A stretch of 64,000 nucleotides of DNA from Vasconcelosia minhoensis LEGE 07310. Its GTDB lineage: Bacteria > Cyanobacteriota > Cyanobacteriia > Phormidesmidales > Phormidesmidaceae. Position numbers and translations under genes: made by a program. Positions 52,105-60,509 of this stretch are shown in pieces. The stretch's first letter is position 1. Every line of letters begins with the position of its first letter. The DNA lies in contig NZ_JADEXG010000012.1 of NCBI RefSeq assembly GCF_015207255.1, forward strand, positions 1-64,000, written 5' to 3'. Under the pieces are notes generated by a model that was not told where the DNA came from, did no database searches, and saw only the letters and a list, made by a program, of their open reading frames with translations.

Positions 52105-52491
52105 GTGCTGGATTTCATCACGCTGCCTGACGCCCTATCGCCGCTGGCTCCCTATTCCCACGCGGTCAGAGCGGGAGACTTTTTGTTTGTAACCGGGCAG
52201 CTGTCAGAGGATCCGGAAACGGGCAAAGTCGTCCAGGATTCCATCGAGGTGCAAACCCGGCAGGTCATGGAAAACCTCAAGCGAGTGCTGACCCATGCCG
52301 GTACCGGGTTTGACAAAGTGGTGATGGCCCGGGTATTTGTCACCGATTTTCGCTATTACGAAGTCGTCAACCAGGTCTATGCTGAGTATTTTAAGCGCGA
52401 TCGCTTACCCGGACGCACAGCGGTCGGCGTGACAGGCCTGGCCGGGTATGGCGATGTCGAGATTGACCTGGTCGTCTACTGCGGCGATTGA
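52105..52491 (+). CDS. RidA-family (YjgF) imine deaminase
   Basis: A 128-residue RidA. ALSPLAPYSHAVRAGDFLFV, TGQLSEDPETGKVV, the arginine in RLPGRTAVGVTGL and the final DVEIDLVVYCGD match the family. RidA hydrolyses reactive enamine/imine intermediates from PLP enzymes and prevents their damage. It starts at GTG 52105 and stands alone. Confidence 0.92.
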   Translation: MLDFITLPDALSPLAPYSHAVRAGDFLFVTGQLSEDPETGKVVQDSIEVQTRQVMENLKRVLTHAGTGFDKVVMARVFVTDFRYYEVVNQVYAEYFKRDRLPGRTAVGVTGLAGYGDVEIDLVVYCGD

Positions 52492-52505
52492 GCCCTGAAA
52501 ATCTT

Positions 52506-52524
52506 AGGTTAGTTGACCTAACCT
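52506..52524. repeat. Inverted repeat after ridA
   Basis: AGGTTAG (52506-52512), loop TTGAC, CTAACCT (52518-52524). It lies 15 bp after the ridA stop without a T-run, possibly a weak terminator. Confidence 0.45.
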
Positions 52525-52614
52525 GTCACTGCTTTGAACGCTTCTGTGACCCAGTCACCTGCCTCCTTTAGATTTTGCCGGAGGGGCGGCTGCGTATTCA
52601 AAAAGTCAAGAATC

Positions 52615-52863
52615 CTATGCGCAGGGCTGATTCCAACAGCGCTCTAGCCTCTCAATCTGCTCGCTGCGGGAGGCCATCACCTGGCGCGTAACGCTCCAGA
52701 GCTGCAGGGCCGCGATCGCGCTTTTCACCTGCACCCTGAGCGGCTGGCCGCGCTCACACCAGCAAGGGATAGAGAGCTCTTGCAGCCGATGATAAATGCT
52801 CCAGCGATCGATTGGATCGACCTGCATGAGTTCGCTGAGTTCGCTGGGGGAAAGGGATTCCAT
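52615..52863 (-). CDS. Small hypothetical protein with possible DNA-binding helices
   Basis: An 82-residue protein: LSPSELSELMQVDPIDRWSI, YHRLQELSIPCWCERGQPLR, then a helical end with SRSEQIERLERCWNQ. The LSELM...D...YHRLQEL pattern could be a winged-helix-like fold. Three to four cysteines are present (CWC, RCW, QPC). No known family comes to mind. A sibling small gene lies 102 bp upstream on the same strand, and both may share a transcript. Confidence 0.6.
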   Translation of the reverse strand: MESLSPSELSELMQVDPIDRWSIYHRLQELSIPCWCERGQPLRVQVKSAIAALQLWSVTRQVMASRSEQIERLERCWNQPCA

Positions 52864-52965
52864 AGGATATAAGCGCCAGAAAAAAGAAGGGCAGGTGACT
52901 TAGCCGCACCTGCCCAGTTGAGAGGAGAACCCATTTGGGCCAGAGTGAACGCTAAGGCTCAGACT

Positions 52966-53226
52966 TCAAAGCTGCCAGGTTGGCCAGAGACGACTGTAGA
53001 AGCCGGTCTGAATCGGCGAAGATCGCTTTGAGACAATCTGCCAATGTCCCCCGCGATCGCGCTTCAGCGCGACCCGGTCACCGATGCTCAGCCTGCCGAT
53101 GTCGGGACTAGCTGCCCGCCATAGCCCCAGCTCTTGGCCGTCTACTGTTTTGAAGACGGTATAGACGCGATCGCCCCGTCTGGTCGGACAAAATTTGAGT
53201 GAAACTACTTGCGCTTCGGTCAGCAT
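52966..53226 (-). CDS. Small hypothetical protein, beta-rich
   Basis: An 86-residue protein: AQVVSLKFCPTRRGDRVYTV, FKTVDGQELGLWRA, GDRVALKRDRGGHWQIVSK. The short beta strands and GDxVxL pattern suggest an OB- or SH3-like barrel, possibly nucleic-acid or protein binding, but that is a guess. It is upstream of and co-directional with the other small gene and divergent from the FAD enzyme. No known family. Confidence 0.6.
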   Translation of the reverse strand: MLTEAQVVSLKFCPTRRGDRVYTVFKTVDGQELGLWRAASPDIGRLSIGDRVALKRDRGGHWQIVSKRSSPIQTGFYSRLWPTWQL

Positions 53227-53536
53227 GGCTTGGCGGCTTGACAGGGTCTGATTAGCACTGTCTGAGGTAAGGAGAGTCTATAGCTGCGCTAAGCAATTGA
53301 GAATAAGTCTCAAAAGCAGAACGTGAGTTTACTCTAATCTCAGTTGAGATACATTGTCAATAATTTGAGCTGATTTTTAAGTTACTCATCCCCTCCGCAG
53401 ACAGCATACGGAAATTTTTAAGAATTTTCCCAATCGACGTCGCTAGTGACTATGATTTTTCTGGAGACTTTCAAGATTTCCTAACGTTGTCTGTGCTCAG
53501 ATTTTTTAAGAATTTACCCCATTGCCAAAAGTGACT
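53227..53536. promoter_or_regulatory. Divergent regulatory region with TGAGA palindromes
   Basis: Two perfect palindromes stand out: TTGAGA-N5-TCTCAA (53297-53313) and ATCTCA-GT-TGAGAT (53337-53350). A third, GAGT-TT-ACTC, lies between. The first resembles iron-box sequences bound by Fur-type proteins (GAGAAT-like halves). A direct repeat TTTTTAAGAATTT occurs near 53417 and 53502. These could control the FAD enzyme gene or the divergent small genes. Confidence 0.5.
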
Positions 53537-55579
53537 ATGGTTCGCCGTCCTATCCGCCGCTATTCAGCTCGTTTCCTAAGTGCTTTGGTTGCAATTTCAT
53601 CCCTGGCTATCCCTGGCAGAAGCTCAATCGCAGAAGCTGCGCCGCCGCCGGATGAGACCGTCGAATGCGAGCTGCTGATTGTCGGCAGCGGCCTGGCTGG
53701 GGCAGCGACTGCCTATGAAAGCCTTTTGGCTGGGCGCACCGTTTGTATGACGGAGCTGACGGACTGGGTCGGCGGACAGATTTCGTCCCAGGGCACCTCG
53801 GCCCTGGACGAGGCCAAACGCCAGCGAGAGCTGCTGTTCTACGCAGCGGGCTACAAGGAACTGCGGCAGCGAATCGAGGAATTCTACGGTCGCCAAAATC
53901 CGGGTGGGTGCTGGGTCAGTGCCTCCTGCTTTTTGCCTCGGGATGCTCACACTATTCTGACTGAGCAGCTGGAGGATGCAGCCGAGGAGGGTGGGGGTGA
54001 GCTCAAGTGGTTTCCCTCAACCGTAGTGAAGGAGCTGGAGCTGAGTCCAGACGGGCGTATGCTGGATGGCGCGATCGCCATCCAGCATACGCCTGCCCCG
54101 GGCATCCCACCGCTCAATACTGAACCGCTATCCCAAACGTTTGAAGACGCCTACCGCTACGAAGATTCCGAGCGATTTACTAAGTCCGTCATTCGCTTTG
54201 TCCCACCCGCCGCTGACTCAGCGGGTCCGGCAGACTGGTATGTTGTCGAGGCGACGGAAACTGGAGAGATCGTTGCCCTAGCAGGCGTTCCCTACCGGCT
54301 CGGGCTGGACCCGCGCTCCTATCTCAACCCCTCTTCGCCGACGGCGACCGGCGACCCTTACTGCACCCAGGGCTTCACCTACACCTTTGCCATGGAGCGC
54401 ACCGAGGAGCCCCAGCCTCAGGATATGCCGTCCTACTATCCCCAGTACGAGCCCTATTTCAGCTACGAGCGTCCCCGAGAGAGCGGCGATTACTTCGACT
54501 ATGTCTTCACCTATCGCCGGATTTTGGCCCCCAAGCCGCGCCCCGAGGAAAAAATGTTCGGTGTGTCGGCGGTTAAGCCGGGAGACATCTCCATGCAAAA
54601 CTGGACCTGGGGCAATGACTATCGCCCCGGCACGCCGTTTGACAATCTGGTCTATAACCCTGAACAGCTCGCCCTGACCGGTCAGCTGGAGCCGGGCGGC
54701 TGGCTCGGCGGTCTGCGGGTTGAGTCTCTGGAGAAAGCTGAAGAAAACGCCTATAGCTATTACTATTGGCTGGTCATGGGAGACACCGATTCGCAGCTCG
54801 GTGCAGGCGTGAAAGAGCCCCATCCCAGCCATCGGTTTATTTCTGGCCTAGATGCTCCGATGGGGACGGCCCATGGCCTCTCCAAGTATCCCTACATTCG
54901 CGAGGGGCGACGGATTGTCGGGCGGCCATCCTACGGCTTTCCCCAGGGCTTTGCGGTGAATGAAATCGACATTTCCCGGGCCGAATACCGCGATCAGTAC
55001 TACCAAAACACCCTGAGCCGCTATGACTATCTAAACCTCTGGTGGGCGCTGGCCGGTTTGGAAGCGACCGCCGCGATTGACAACCAAACTGATCCAGCCG
55101 ACGTCATGCGGCGGACCCGCTCCACCATCTACCCCGACGCCGTCGGGATTGCCCAATACGCCATCGACTTTCACCCCTGTCTCACCCTGACCCCGCCGGA
55201 AACGCCAGGCAATACCGAGCGAGAAAATATTCGCAAGGCTCACGGCCAAGCCTATCCCGGCCAGATTCCGCTGCGGGCGATGATTCCACAGAATATTGAT
55301 AATCTGCTGGTTGCCGGTAAATCCATCGCCACCAGCAATATCGCCGCCGCCGCCTACCGGGTCCACTCTTTTGAATGGTCGGTCGGGGCCGCTGCTGGGA
55401 CGACCATTGACTTTGTGCTTGACGAAGGCATACTGCCCTATGAGCTCGTCGATCAGCTCCCCAGCCGCGAACCAGAACTGGAAAAGCTCCAACAGCGACT
55501 CCAGCAAAACGAAAACCCCACGGCTTTCCCCGACACGTCTATCTTTAACCTGGATTGGGAAGATTGGCGAGTTTGGTAA
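53537..55579 (+). CDS. Exported FAD-dependent oxidoreductase
   Basis: A 680-residue protein with a signal peptide (RYSARFLSALVAISSLAIPG) and an FAD-binding Rossmann motif LIVGSGLAGAATAYE at about residues 48-62, then VCMTELTDWVGGQISSQGTS, the pattern of the FAD_oxidored (pfam12831) group. The C-terminal half has LLVAGKSIATSNIAAAAYRV, closing the FAD site. Substrate unknown. ATG 53537 is preferred to TTG 53522. An 18-bp palindrome lies inside the gene at 54054-54093. Export suggests a lumenal or periplasmic role. Confidence 0.9.
   Translation: MVRRPIRRYSARFLSALVAISSLAIPGRSSIAEAAPPPDETVECELLIVGSGLAGAATAYESLLAGRTVCMTELTDWVGGQISSQGTSALDEAKRQRELLFYAAGYKELRQRIEEFYGRQNPGGCWVSASCFLPRDAHTILTEQLEDAAEEGGGELKWFPSTVVKELELSPDGRMLDGAIAIQHTPAPGIPPLNTEPLSQTFEDAYRYEDSERFTKSVIRFVPPAADSAGPADWYVVEATETGEIVALAGVPYRLGLDPRSYLNPSSPTATGDPYCTQGFTYTFAMERTEEPQPQDMPSYYPQYEPYFSYERPRESGDYFDYVFTYRRILAPKPRPEEKMFGVSAVKPGDISMQNWTWGNDYRPGTPFDNLVYNPEQLALTGQLEPGGWLGGLRVESLEKAEENAYSYYYWLVMGDTDSQLGAGVKEPHPSHRFISGLDAPMGTAHGLSKYPYIREGRRIVGRPSYGFPQGFAVNEIDISRAEYRDQYYQNTLSRYDYLNLWWALAGLEATAAIDNQTDPADVMRRTRSTIYPDAVGIAQYAIDFHPCLTLTPPETPGNTERENIRKAHGQAYPGQIPLRAMIPQNIDNLLVAGKSIATSNIAAAAYRVHSFEWSVGAAAGTTIDFVLDEGILPYELVDQLPSREPELEKLQQRLQQNENPTAFPDTSIFNLDWEDWRVW
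54054..54093. repeat. Perfect 18-bp-arm palindrome inside the FAD enzyme gene
   Basis: GGCGTATGCTGGATGGCG (54054-54071), loop CGAT, then its exact complement (54076-54093). The centre contains the HIP1-like GCGATCGC. It encodes GRMLDGAIAIQHTPA in frame without disturbing the protein. Confidence 0.9.
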
Positions 55580-55681
55580 GCTTCCTGTTAGAAACGGAAT
55601 TCTGATGGATACTCAGTCAAAAACTGTCCATCAGCTTGGAAGTTGTAGATGCAACTTCTCGATTTTGAATGAGGCGTGACT

Positions 55682-55783
55682 ATGGCAGACACGGATAGCT
55701 GGCAAAACTGGGTTGTGGTGATCGGCTATCTATCTTTTACGCTGCTAATCCTGTGGCGAGTTTTGCTGACGCAGCGACGCTAG
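55682..55783 (+). CDS. 33-residue single-helix membrane protein
   Basis: ATG 55682 to TAG 55783 encodes MADTDSWQNWVVVIGYLSF then TLLILWRVLLTQRR: one membrane helix (about 10-27) between a short acidic N-terminus and a basic end. GAGG at 55670 lies at proper spacing. The size resembles single-helix subunits of photosynthetic or NDH complexes, but I cannot match any. Its end overlaps the end of the deaminase gene by 4 bp, convergent. Confidence 0.5.
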   Translation: MADTDSWQNWVVVIGYLSFTLLILWRVLLTQRR

Positions 55784-57141
55784 GGTTGGATGAGCGCGAT
55801 CGCGGCCTGCCGATGCCGTGACAGCAGCTGGGTCATATCTACCGTTGTCAGTCTGCCCTGGTCTACCACCCGCTGGCCGTTGATAAAGCTGTAGGCTACC
55901 TGGCTAGCGTGACAGAAAATTAGGGCTGCGACGATATCCTGCTGAGTCCCGGCAAACTCGGGGCGATCAATATCAACGGCGATGAAGTCCGCCGACATCT
56001 GGGGAGCTAAGAAACCAATGTCGTCTCGCCCCAGTACCCGAGCCCCGCCCCGGGTAGCAATGTCCAGCACCTGGCGGGCAGTCATCGCCCCCGCGTCCTC
56101 TTCCCGTACGCGGGCCACCAGAAACGCCTGGCGAGCCTCCTGGAGCAAATTGGTCGCGTCGTTAGAGGCGGCCCCATCTACGCCCAGGCCCACGGGCACT
56201 TGACGAGCCAGCATCTTACGAATCGGCGCAATGCCGCTAGCCAGCCGCATGTTACTACAGGGGCAGTGAGCGACACCGGTACCCGTCCGACCAAATTTAT
56301 CGATGGCGTCGTCGCTCAGCTTGACGCAGTGGGCATGCCAGACATCCTCACCGAGCCAGCCCACCGACTCGGCATATTCGCCGGGGCGCATACCAAACTT
56401 TTCTAAGCTATAGCTGACGTCGGAGCTATTTTCTGCTAGATGTGTATGCAGCCGGACTGCTGGGTAGCGCCGGGCCATCTCTGCCGACTCGCGCATCAGC
56501 TCCTGGGTGACAGAAAAAGGCGAGCAGGGCGCTAGGGTCATCCGCAGCATGGCATGGCGGCTGGCGTCATGGTACTGCTCAATCAGCCGCTCAGAATCTT
56601 TGAGCACATCGGCTTCGTCCTCCACCAGCGAATCCGGTGGCAGACCGCCCTGGCTTTTACCGACGCTCATGCTGCCCCGGCTGGCATGAAAGCGCAGCCC
56701 GACTTCCTGCACCGCCCGAATTTCGTCGTCTAGAGTGCAGTCGTTGGGATACAGGTACAGATGGTCGCTCGCTGTCGTGCAGCCAGACAGGACAAGCTCC
56801 GCCGCTGCCAGCTGAGCGCTGACGAAGAGTCCTTCTGCGGTCAGGTTAGACCAAATCGGATAGAGCGTATCCAGCCAGCCAAACAGGTCGCTATTTTGCG
56901 CAGCGGGGACAACGCGGGTGAGGTTTTGGAAAAAGTGATGGTGAGTGTTGACCAGCCCGGGCAAAACAATATGGCGGTCCTGCAAGTCCAATACTTCGTC
57001 AGCCGTAGATGGCAGCGCCTCGGTCGGCCCAACCTGCTCGATAACGCGATCGCGCACAAACAAAGCCCCATGACGTATTTCACGGCGCTGCTCATCCATC
57101 GTAATCAGCGTATGAATATTGCGGACGAGCAGAGTAGACAT
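55780..57141 (-). CDS. Amidohydrolase, probably 8-oxoguanine deaminase type
   Basis: A 453-residue metal-dependent deaminase. The metal site shows NTHHHFFQNLTR, HTHLAENSSD (with the glutamate) and LGVDGAASNDA. The block AQNSDLFGWLDTLYPIW and SGCTTASDHLYLYPN match 8-oxoguanine or isocytosine deaminases (Pa0142-like), which release ammonia from oxidised purines; chlorohydrolase-like (AtzB/TrzA) relatives share the fold. Substrate should be confirmed. ATG 57141; divergent from moaE. Confidence 0.87.
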   Translation of the reverse strand: MSTLLVRNIHTLITMDEQRREIRHGALFVRDRVIEQVGPTEALPSTADEVLDLQDRHIVLPGLVNTHHHFFQNLTRVVPAAQNSDLFGWLDTLYPIWSNLTAEGLFVSAQLAAAELVLSGCTTASDHLYLYPNDCTLDDEIRAVQEVGLRFHASRGSMSVGKSQGGLPPDSLVEDEADVLKDSERLIEQYHDASRHAMLRMTLAPCSPFSVTQELMRESAEMARRYPAVRLHTHLAENSSDVSYSLEKFGMRPGEYAESVGWLGEDVWHAHCVKLSDDAIDKFGRTGTGVAHCPCSNMRLASGIAPIRKMLARQVPVGLGVDGAASNDATNLLQEARQAFLVARVREEDAGAMTARQVLDIATRGGARVLGRDDIGFLAPQMSADFIAVDIDRPEFAGTQQDIVAALIFCHASQVAYSFINGQRVVDQGRLTTVDMTQLLSRHRQAAIALIQP

Positions 57142-57271
57142 AGGCTTCGGAGGTTAGCAATCATCCAGCTATTGGGGCGAACCTTTGCCCTATCGGTCAC
57201 GATAGGGGGCATTCGCTAGCTTAAGTCACGATAGGCCGATCTAAAGTATTAGAAAGTATACGTAACGACCT

Positions 57272-57760
57272 ATGACCGTTGGCCTTCCTTTCAATCCCAG
57301 CATTCAGGCCCGGCCCAATGCGGACGACCATTTCGCCATCACGTTTGCACCGCTTTCTCTAGAAACGGTCTATCAGCTGGCCGATGATGCGGCCAATGGC
57401 GCAGTTGTGGTGATGAGCGGCATGGTCCGAAACCAGACTGACGGGCTGCCCGTTGTGGCGCTGGAGTATCAGGCCTACGAGCCGATGGCGATGCAGGTAT
57501 TTCGGCAGATTGCGGCAGAGATCCGCGATCGCTGGCCGGTCACCCACGTGGTCATCCACCACCGTATTGGTAAGCTCACTGTAGGCGAAATTAGCGTCCT
57601 GGTTGCCGTCGGCTGCCCCCATCGGACGGAAGCTTTTGCCGCCTGTCAGTACGCCATCGATACGCTCAAGCACAATGCCCCCATTTGGAAAAAGGAGCAT
57701 TGGCAGGACGGTTCCAGCAGCTGGGTGAATATCGGCGCTTGTGAGCAAGCTGATGAATAG
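57272..57760 (+). CDS. moaE: Molybdopterin synthase catalytic subunit
   Basis: A 162-residue MoaE. The usual blocks are GAVVVMSGMVRNQTDG, LEYQAYEPMAMQVFRQIAA, HRIGKLTVGEISVLVAVGCP and HNAPIWKKEHWQDGSSSWV; the lysines in KKEHW are catalytic. With MoaD it converts precursor Z to molybdopterin, needed for nitrate reductase. moaD is not adjacent. ATG 57272. Confidence 0.95.
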   Translation: MTVGLPFNPSIQARPNADDHFAITFAPLSLETVYQLADDAANGAVVVMSGMVRNQTDGLPVVALEYQAYEPMAMQVFRQIAAEIRDRWPVTHVVIHHRIGKLTVGEISVLVAVGCPHRTEAFAACQYAIDTLKHNAPIWKKEHWQDGSSSWVNIGACEQADE

Positions 57761-57823
57761 TATTTAGGGCTACTAGCATCAGACGATCATGACTGAGGCA
57801 ATGTGCAAAGTCAGTTTTAAGAT

Positions 57824-58267
57824 TTGAACCGTCATGGCGCAGTTAAGCTTGGTGATTTCGGCTGTACAGCCGACGGTGGTGTTGTGCTGACAACGTTGTC
57901 CATCGACGGCTTGAGAGATCCTGCCTCAATCTGGGTACGCTGTATATTAAGTGACTTAAGAGATAAGAAGATGCGTAATTATACGGCTGTTTTAGAGGAG
58001 ACAAACCCCAAAAAATTGAGAAGTAATTTTGATGATCTTCCCATCCAACAGTTACTACAAACTTGTCAGATATCGACTCCAATCGTTGATGGCGTGAGGA
58101 AACTGATTCTGGAGTTAGACAACCCCGAGCGGCTGCGATCCCTAAACGGGTGCTTCTCGCAGATTGCGGTGGCGGCACGTGACCTTGGGTTCTACAGCGT
58201 GATTTTTCAGTCTGTTGGCAAACGCTCAATTGAAATCCGCGGGGAGGAAGCGGCTGGGGTGACTTAG
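57824..58267 (+). CDS. Hypothetical protein
   Basis: A 147-residue frame from TTG 57824. A later ATG at 57971 (MRNYTAVLEETNPKKLRSNF) gives 98 residues and may be the true start. The C-terminal part, LIQ-like IQQLLQTCQISTPIVDGVRK then LNGCFSQIAVAARDLGF, reads like a natural helical protein. An antisense frame overlaps but is basic and proline-rich and looks fortuitous. No family recognised. Confidence 0.5.
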   Translation: MNRHGAVKLGDFGCTADGGVVLTTLSIDGLRDPASIWVRCILSDLRDKKMRNYTAVLEETNPKKLRSNFDDLPIQQLLQTCQISTPIVDGVRKLILELDNPERLRSLNGCFSQIAVAARDLGFYSVIFQSVGKRSIEIRGEEAAGVT

Positions 58268-58293
58268 GTCGGGGCCATTGCTGCTCTGATTGC

Positions 58294-59079
58294 CTAATAT
58301 TCAACCACCACCGGCGTATGATCGCTGGGCTTTTCTAGCCTGCGCGGCTCGACGTCGATAGTGCATTCAGTCGCCCGTTCGTAGAGCGGCGGGGAAAGAT
58401 AGTGATGGTCAATCCGCCAGCCCATATTGCGGCGAAAGGCGGCGGTGCGATAGTCCCACCAGCTGTAGTGGCCGCCAGCCTGGGTAAACTTGCGAAAGGC
58501 GTCAGCCAAACCCAGCGAGAGCACGTCGCTCAGGGCCTGACGCTCGATCGGAGAAGACATAATGTGTTTTTCTTTGCCTTCAGGATTGTGAATGTCTTTG
58601 TCTTCTAGAGCCACATTGAAATCGCCGCAGATATGAAGAGCCGGGTTTTCAGCCAGAAGCTGGGCCAGATACTGCTTCAGCAGGGCCAGCCAGCGTAGCT
58701 TATAGCCATATTTTTCGCTCCCGACCGACGAACCGTTGGGCACGTAGAGGTTGACGATGCGAATGCCGTCCAGCACACCGCTGATCACCCGTTTCTGGTC
58801 GTCAAGGTTACCTACCGTCTCGGGAGCCAGGACTGCGCTGAAGCCTAGACCAACCGATTCAAGCGGCTGACGGCTAATCAGGGCGACGCCGTTGTAGGAC
58901 TTTTGACCGTAGATGTAGGTGTGGTACTCCAGCGCTTCAAACGCCGATTTTGGAAAGTCTGCGTCGATTACCTTGGTTTCCTGGAGGCAGAGCACATCTA
59001 CGGGATGCGCAGACAGCCAGTCAGTGACCTGATCCAGGCGAGTACGGACGGAGTTGACGTTCCAGGTGGCAACTTTCAT
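58294..59079 (-). CDS. xthA: Exodeoxyribonuclease III
   Basis: A 261-residue AP endonuclease/3' exonuclease. MKVATWNVNSVRTRLDQVTD, CLQETKVIDADFP (catalytic glutamate), GDFNVALEDKDI, WRIDHHYLSP and DHTPVVVEY are the family signatures. It incises abasic sites in base-excision repair. It lies 5 bp downstream of the metal exporter gene and is probably co-transcribed. Confidence 0.96.
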   Translation of the reverse strand: MKVATWNVNSVRTRLDQVTDWLSAHPVDVLCLQETKVIDADFPKSAFEALEYHTYIYGQKSYNGVALISRQPLESVGLGFSAVLAPETVGNLDDQKRVISGVLDGIRIVNLYVPNGSSVGSEKYGYKLRWLALLKQYLAQLLAENPALHICGDFNVALEDKDIHNPEGKEKHIMSSPIERQALSDVLSLGLADAFRKFTQAGGHYSWWDYRTAAFRRNMGWRIDHHYLSPPLYERATECTIDVEPRRLEKPSDHTPVVVEY

Positions 59080-59084
59080 AAAAA

Positions 59085-60065
59085 CTAGACTGTACTAGAC
59101 GAAGCCGGGGGAATCAGCTCCTGTATTTTAGGCTCTGCACTGCCTGGAACCGGCATGACCGTAGCCGTCATCATTTGAATCACGGTGTCGGTAATGCCAA
59201 AGTCCTGCCGCAGCATGGATTGAATACTCAGCAGCAGGCCGTCTCGCTGGAGGCCCTGGGCCGTGACTGCTAGCGCCACCGTCAGCGCCACCTGGCCCGG
59301 CGCAATCGTCCAGAGCCGCAGCTGGCTGACGTCCACAACGCCGCCTGTTGCCCGTAAACGATCGCGAATCTGCTCTGAGCTGAGCTGCCGAGGGGCACGC
59401 TCCAGCAAAATTTCCAGACTCTGGCGAATGAGCGGAACCGCGCCGGAGAGAATCAGCCCGGCAACCCCCAATCCAATTACGCCGTCAGCCCAGTACCATT
59501 GGAACTGCCAGATCGCGATCGCGGCCACTGCCACCCCCAGACAGCTCACCGCATCCGCCAGCATATGCAGAAACGCCCCGCGCAGGTTCAGGTCCTGCTC
59601 GGCGTGGCGATGGATTAAAAAGGCATTGAACCCATTCACGATCAGCCCAACCGCTGCCGTAATCGCCATCGGCCCGCTGAGAATATCAGTCGGGGGCGAC
59701 TGTACCTGCATCAGCGCCTCCCAGCCGACCCATAGCCCCACAGCCAGGAGTAAAAGCCCATTGGCCAGAGCAGCCAAAATCTCCACCCGACGGTAGCCAA
59801 ACGGCGCTTGCTCAGTTGCAGGCCACTGGGAGACCCAAACGGCAAATAGCGAAAGCCCAATCGCGACCACATCGGCGAGCATATGCCCGGCATCGGCCAG
59901 TAAAGACAGGCTATGGCTTTGCCAGCTCACCCAGAGCTCAATGGCGGAGAAACTACCGACCAGCACCAGCGCCGTCCACAGCGCCCTGAGCTTGCCCGGC
60001 ACCGCTGCTGGGCTACAGTCACAGGCGGCCGAGTGGGAGTGCAAATGCATATGCGATCGCGGCAA
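59085..60065 (-). CDS. Cation diffusion facilitator, zinc-exporter type
   Basis: A 326-residue CDF with a His-rich start (MPRSHMHLHSHSAACDC), six membrane helices and both HxxxD pairs: DAGHMLADVVAIG and FLHMLADAVSCLG. The twin HMLAD sites and N-terminal histidines are characteristic of ZitB/CzcD-type Zn2+ (Co2+, Cd2+) exporters. The C-terminal cytoplasmic domain ends before residue 326. It precedes xthA by 5 bp. A second, unrelated CDF lies at 20746. Confidence 0.94.
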   Translation of the reverse strand: MPRSHMHLHSHSAACDCSPAAVPGKLRALWTALVLVGSFSAIELWVSWQSHSLSLLADAGHMLADVVAIGLSLFAVWVSQWPATEQAPFGYRRVEILAALANGLLLLAVGLWVGWEALMQVQSPPTDILSGPMAITAAVGLIVNGFNAFLIHRHAEQDLNLRGAFLHMLADAVSCLGVAVAAIAIWQFQWYWADGVIGLGVAGLILSGAVPLIRQSLEILLERAPRQLSSEQIRDRLRATGGVVDVSQLRLWTIAPGQVALTVALAVTAQGLQRDGLLLSIQSMLRQDFGITDTVIQMMTATVMPVPGSAEPKIQELIPPASSSTV

Positions 60066-60150
60066 AACAGCTGTCCCATTATCTTCGATAGTGCCTAGTC
60101 CTGCAAAATCGCTAAGATCGACGGGTCTCTACTATTTCTTTTCTATTTTC

Positions 60151-60417
60151 ATGGACGCACCTGAAGGCGAAGCCCTAATCAAAGAAACCTGCCGCCGTAT
60201 TCGAGTCGCTCGCAAGCTCTGGGATGCCCACAAAAATGCGGCCTGTCGCCATGAACGAGAAAAAGCCCTAGCGCTCTACAATCAGCTGACGAAAGCCCAG
60301 AAAGATCAGATTCCCCAGCAGCTCAGGGTATGGCTACGCTACCGCAGCGAGAAATACTTTGGCCCTCACCAAACCCCACCGGGCAGCCGCCACCGCTCAT
60401 CCAAAAAGCGCCGCTAA
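60151..60417 (+). CDS. Conserved cyanobacterial small protein
   Basis: An 88-residue basic protein: LIKETCRRIRVARKLWDAHK, NAACRHEREKALALYNQLTK, IPQQLRVWLRYRSEKYFG and a basic tail (SRHRSSKKRR). I recall close relatives across cyanobacteria but no function. ATG 60151 is chosen because a longer frame from 59941 overlaps the divergent transporter gene. No membrane segment. A nucleic-acid-binding role is conceivable from the basic tail. Confidence 0.75.
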   Translation: MDAPEGEALIKETCRRIRVARKLWDAHKNAACRHEREKALALYNQLTKAQKDQIPQQLRVWLRYRSEKYFGPHQTPPGSRHRSSKKRR

Positions 60418-60509
60418 ATCCCCATCACCGAGTCCCTAACCCAATAAACTCGCTGTAGGGGACGTGGGAACCAAGCCCCTATCCATCTACTCCATCACTC
60501 CCCTACCTA

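Noticed and set aside
57843-58304. 153-codon minus-strand frame antisense to the hypothetical gene
   Set aside because: Arg/Pro/Ser/Gln-rich composition and overlap with the end of xthA make it an unlikely gene.
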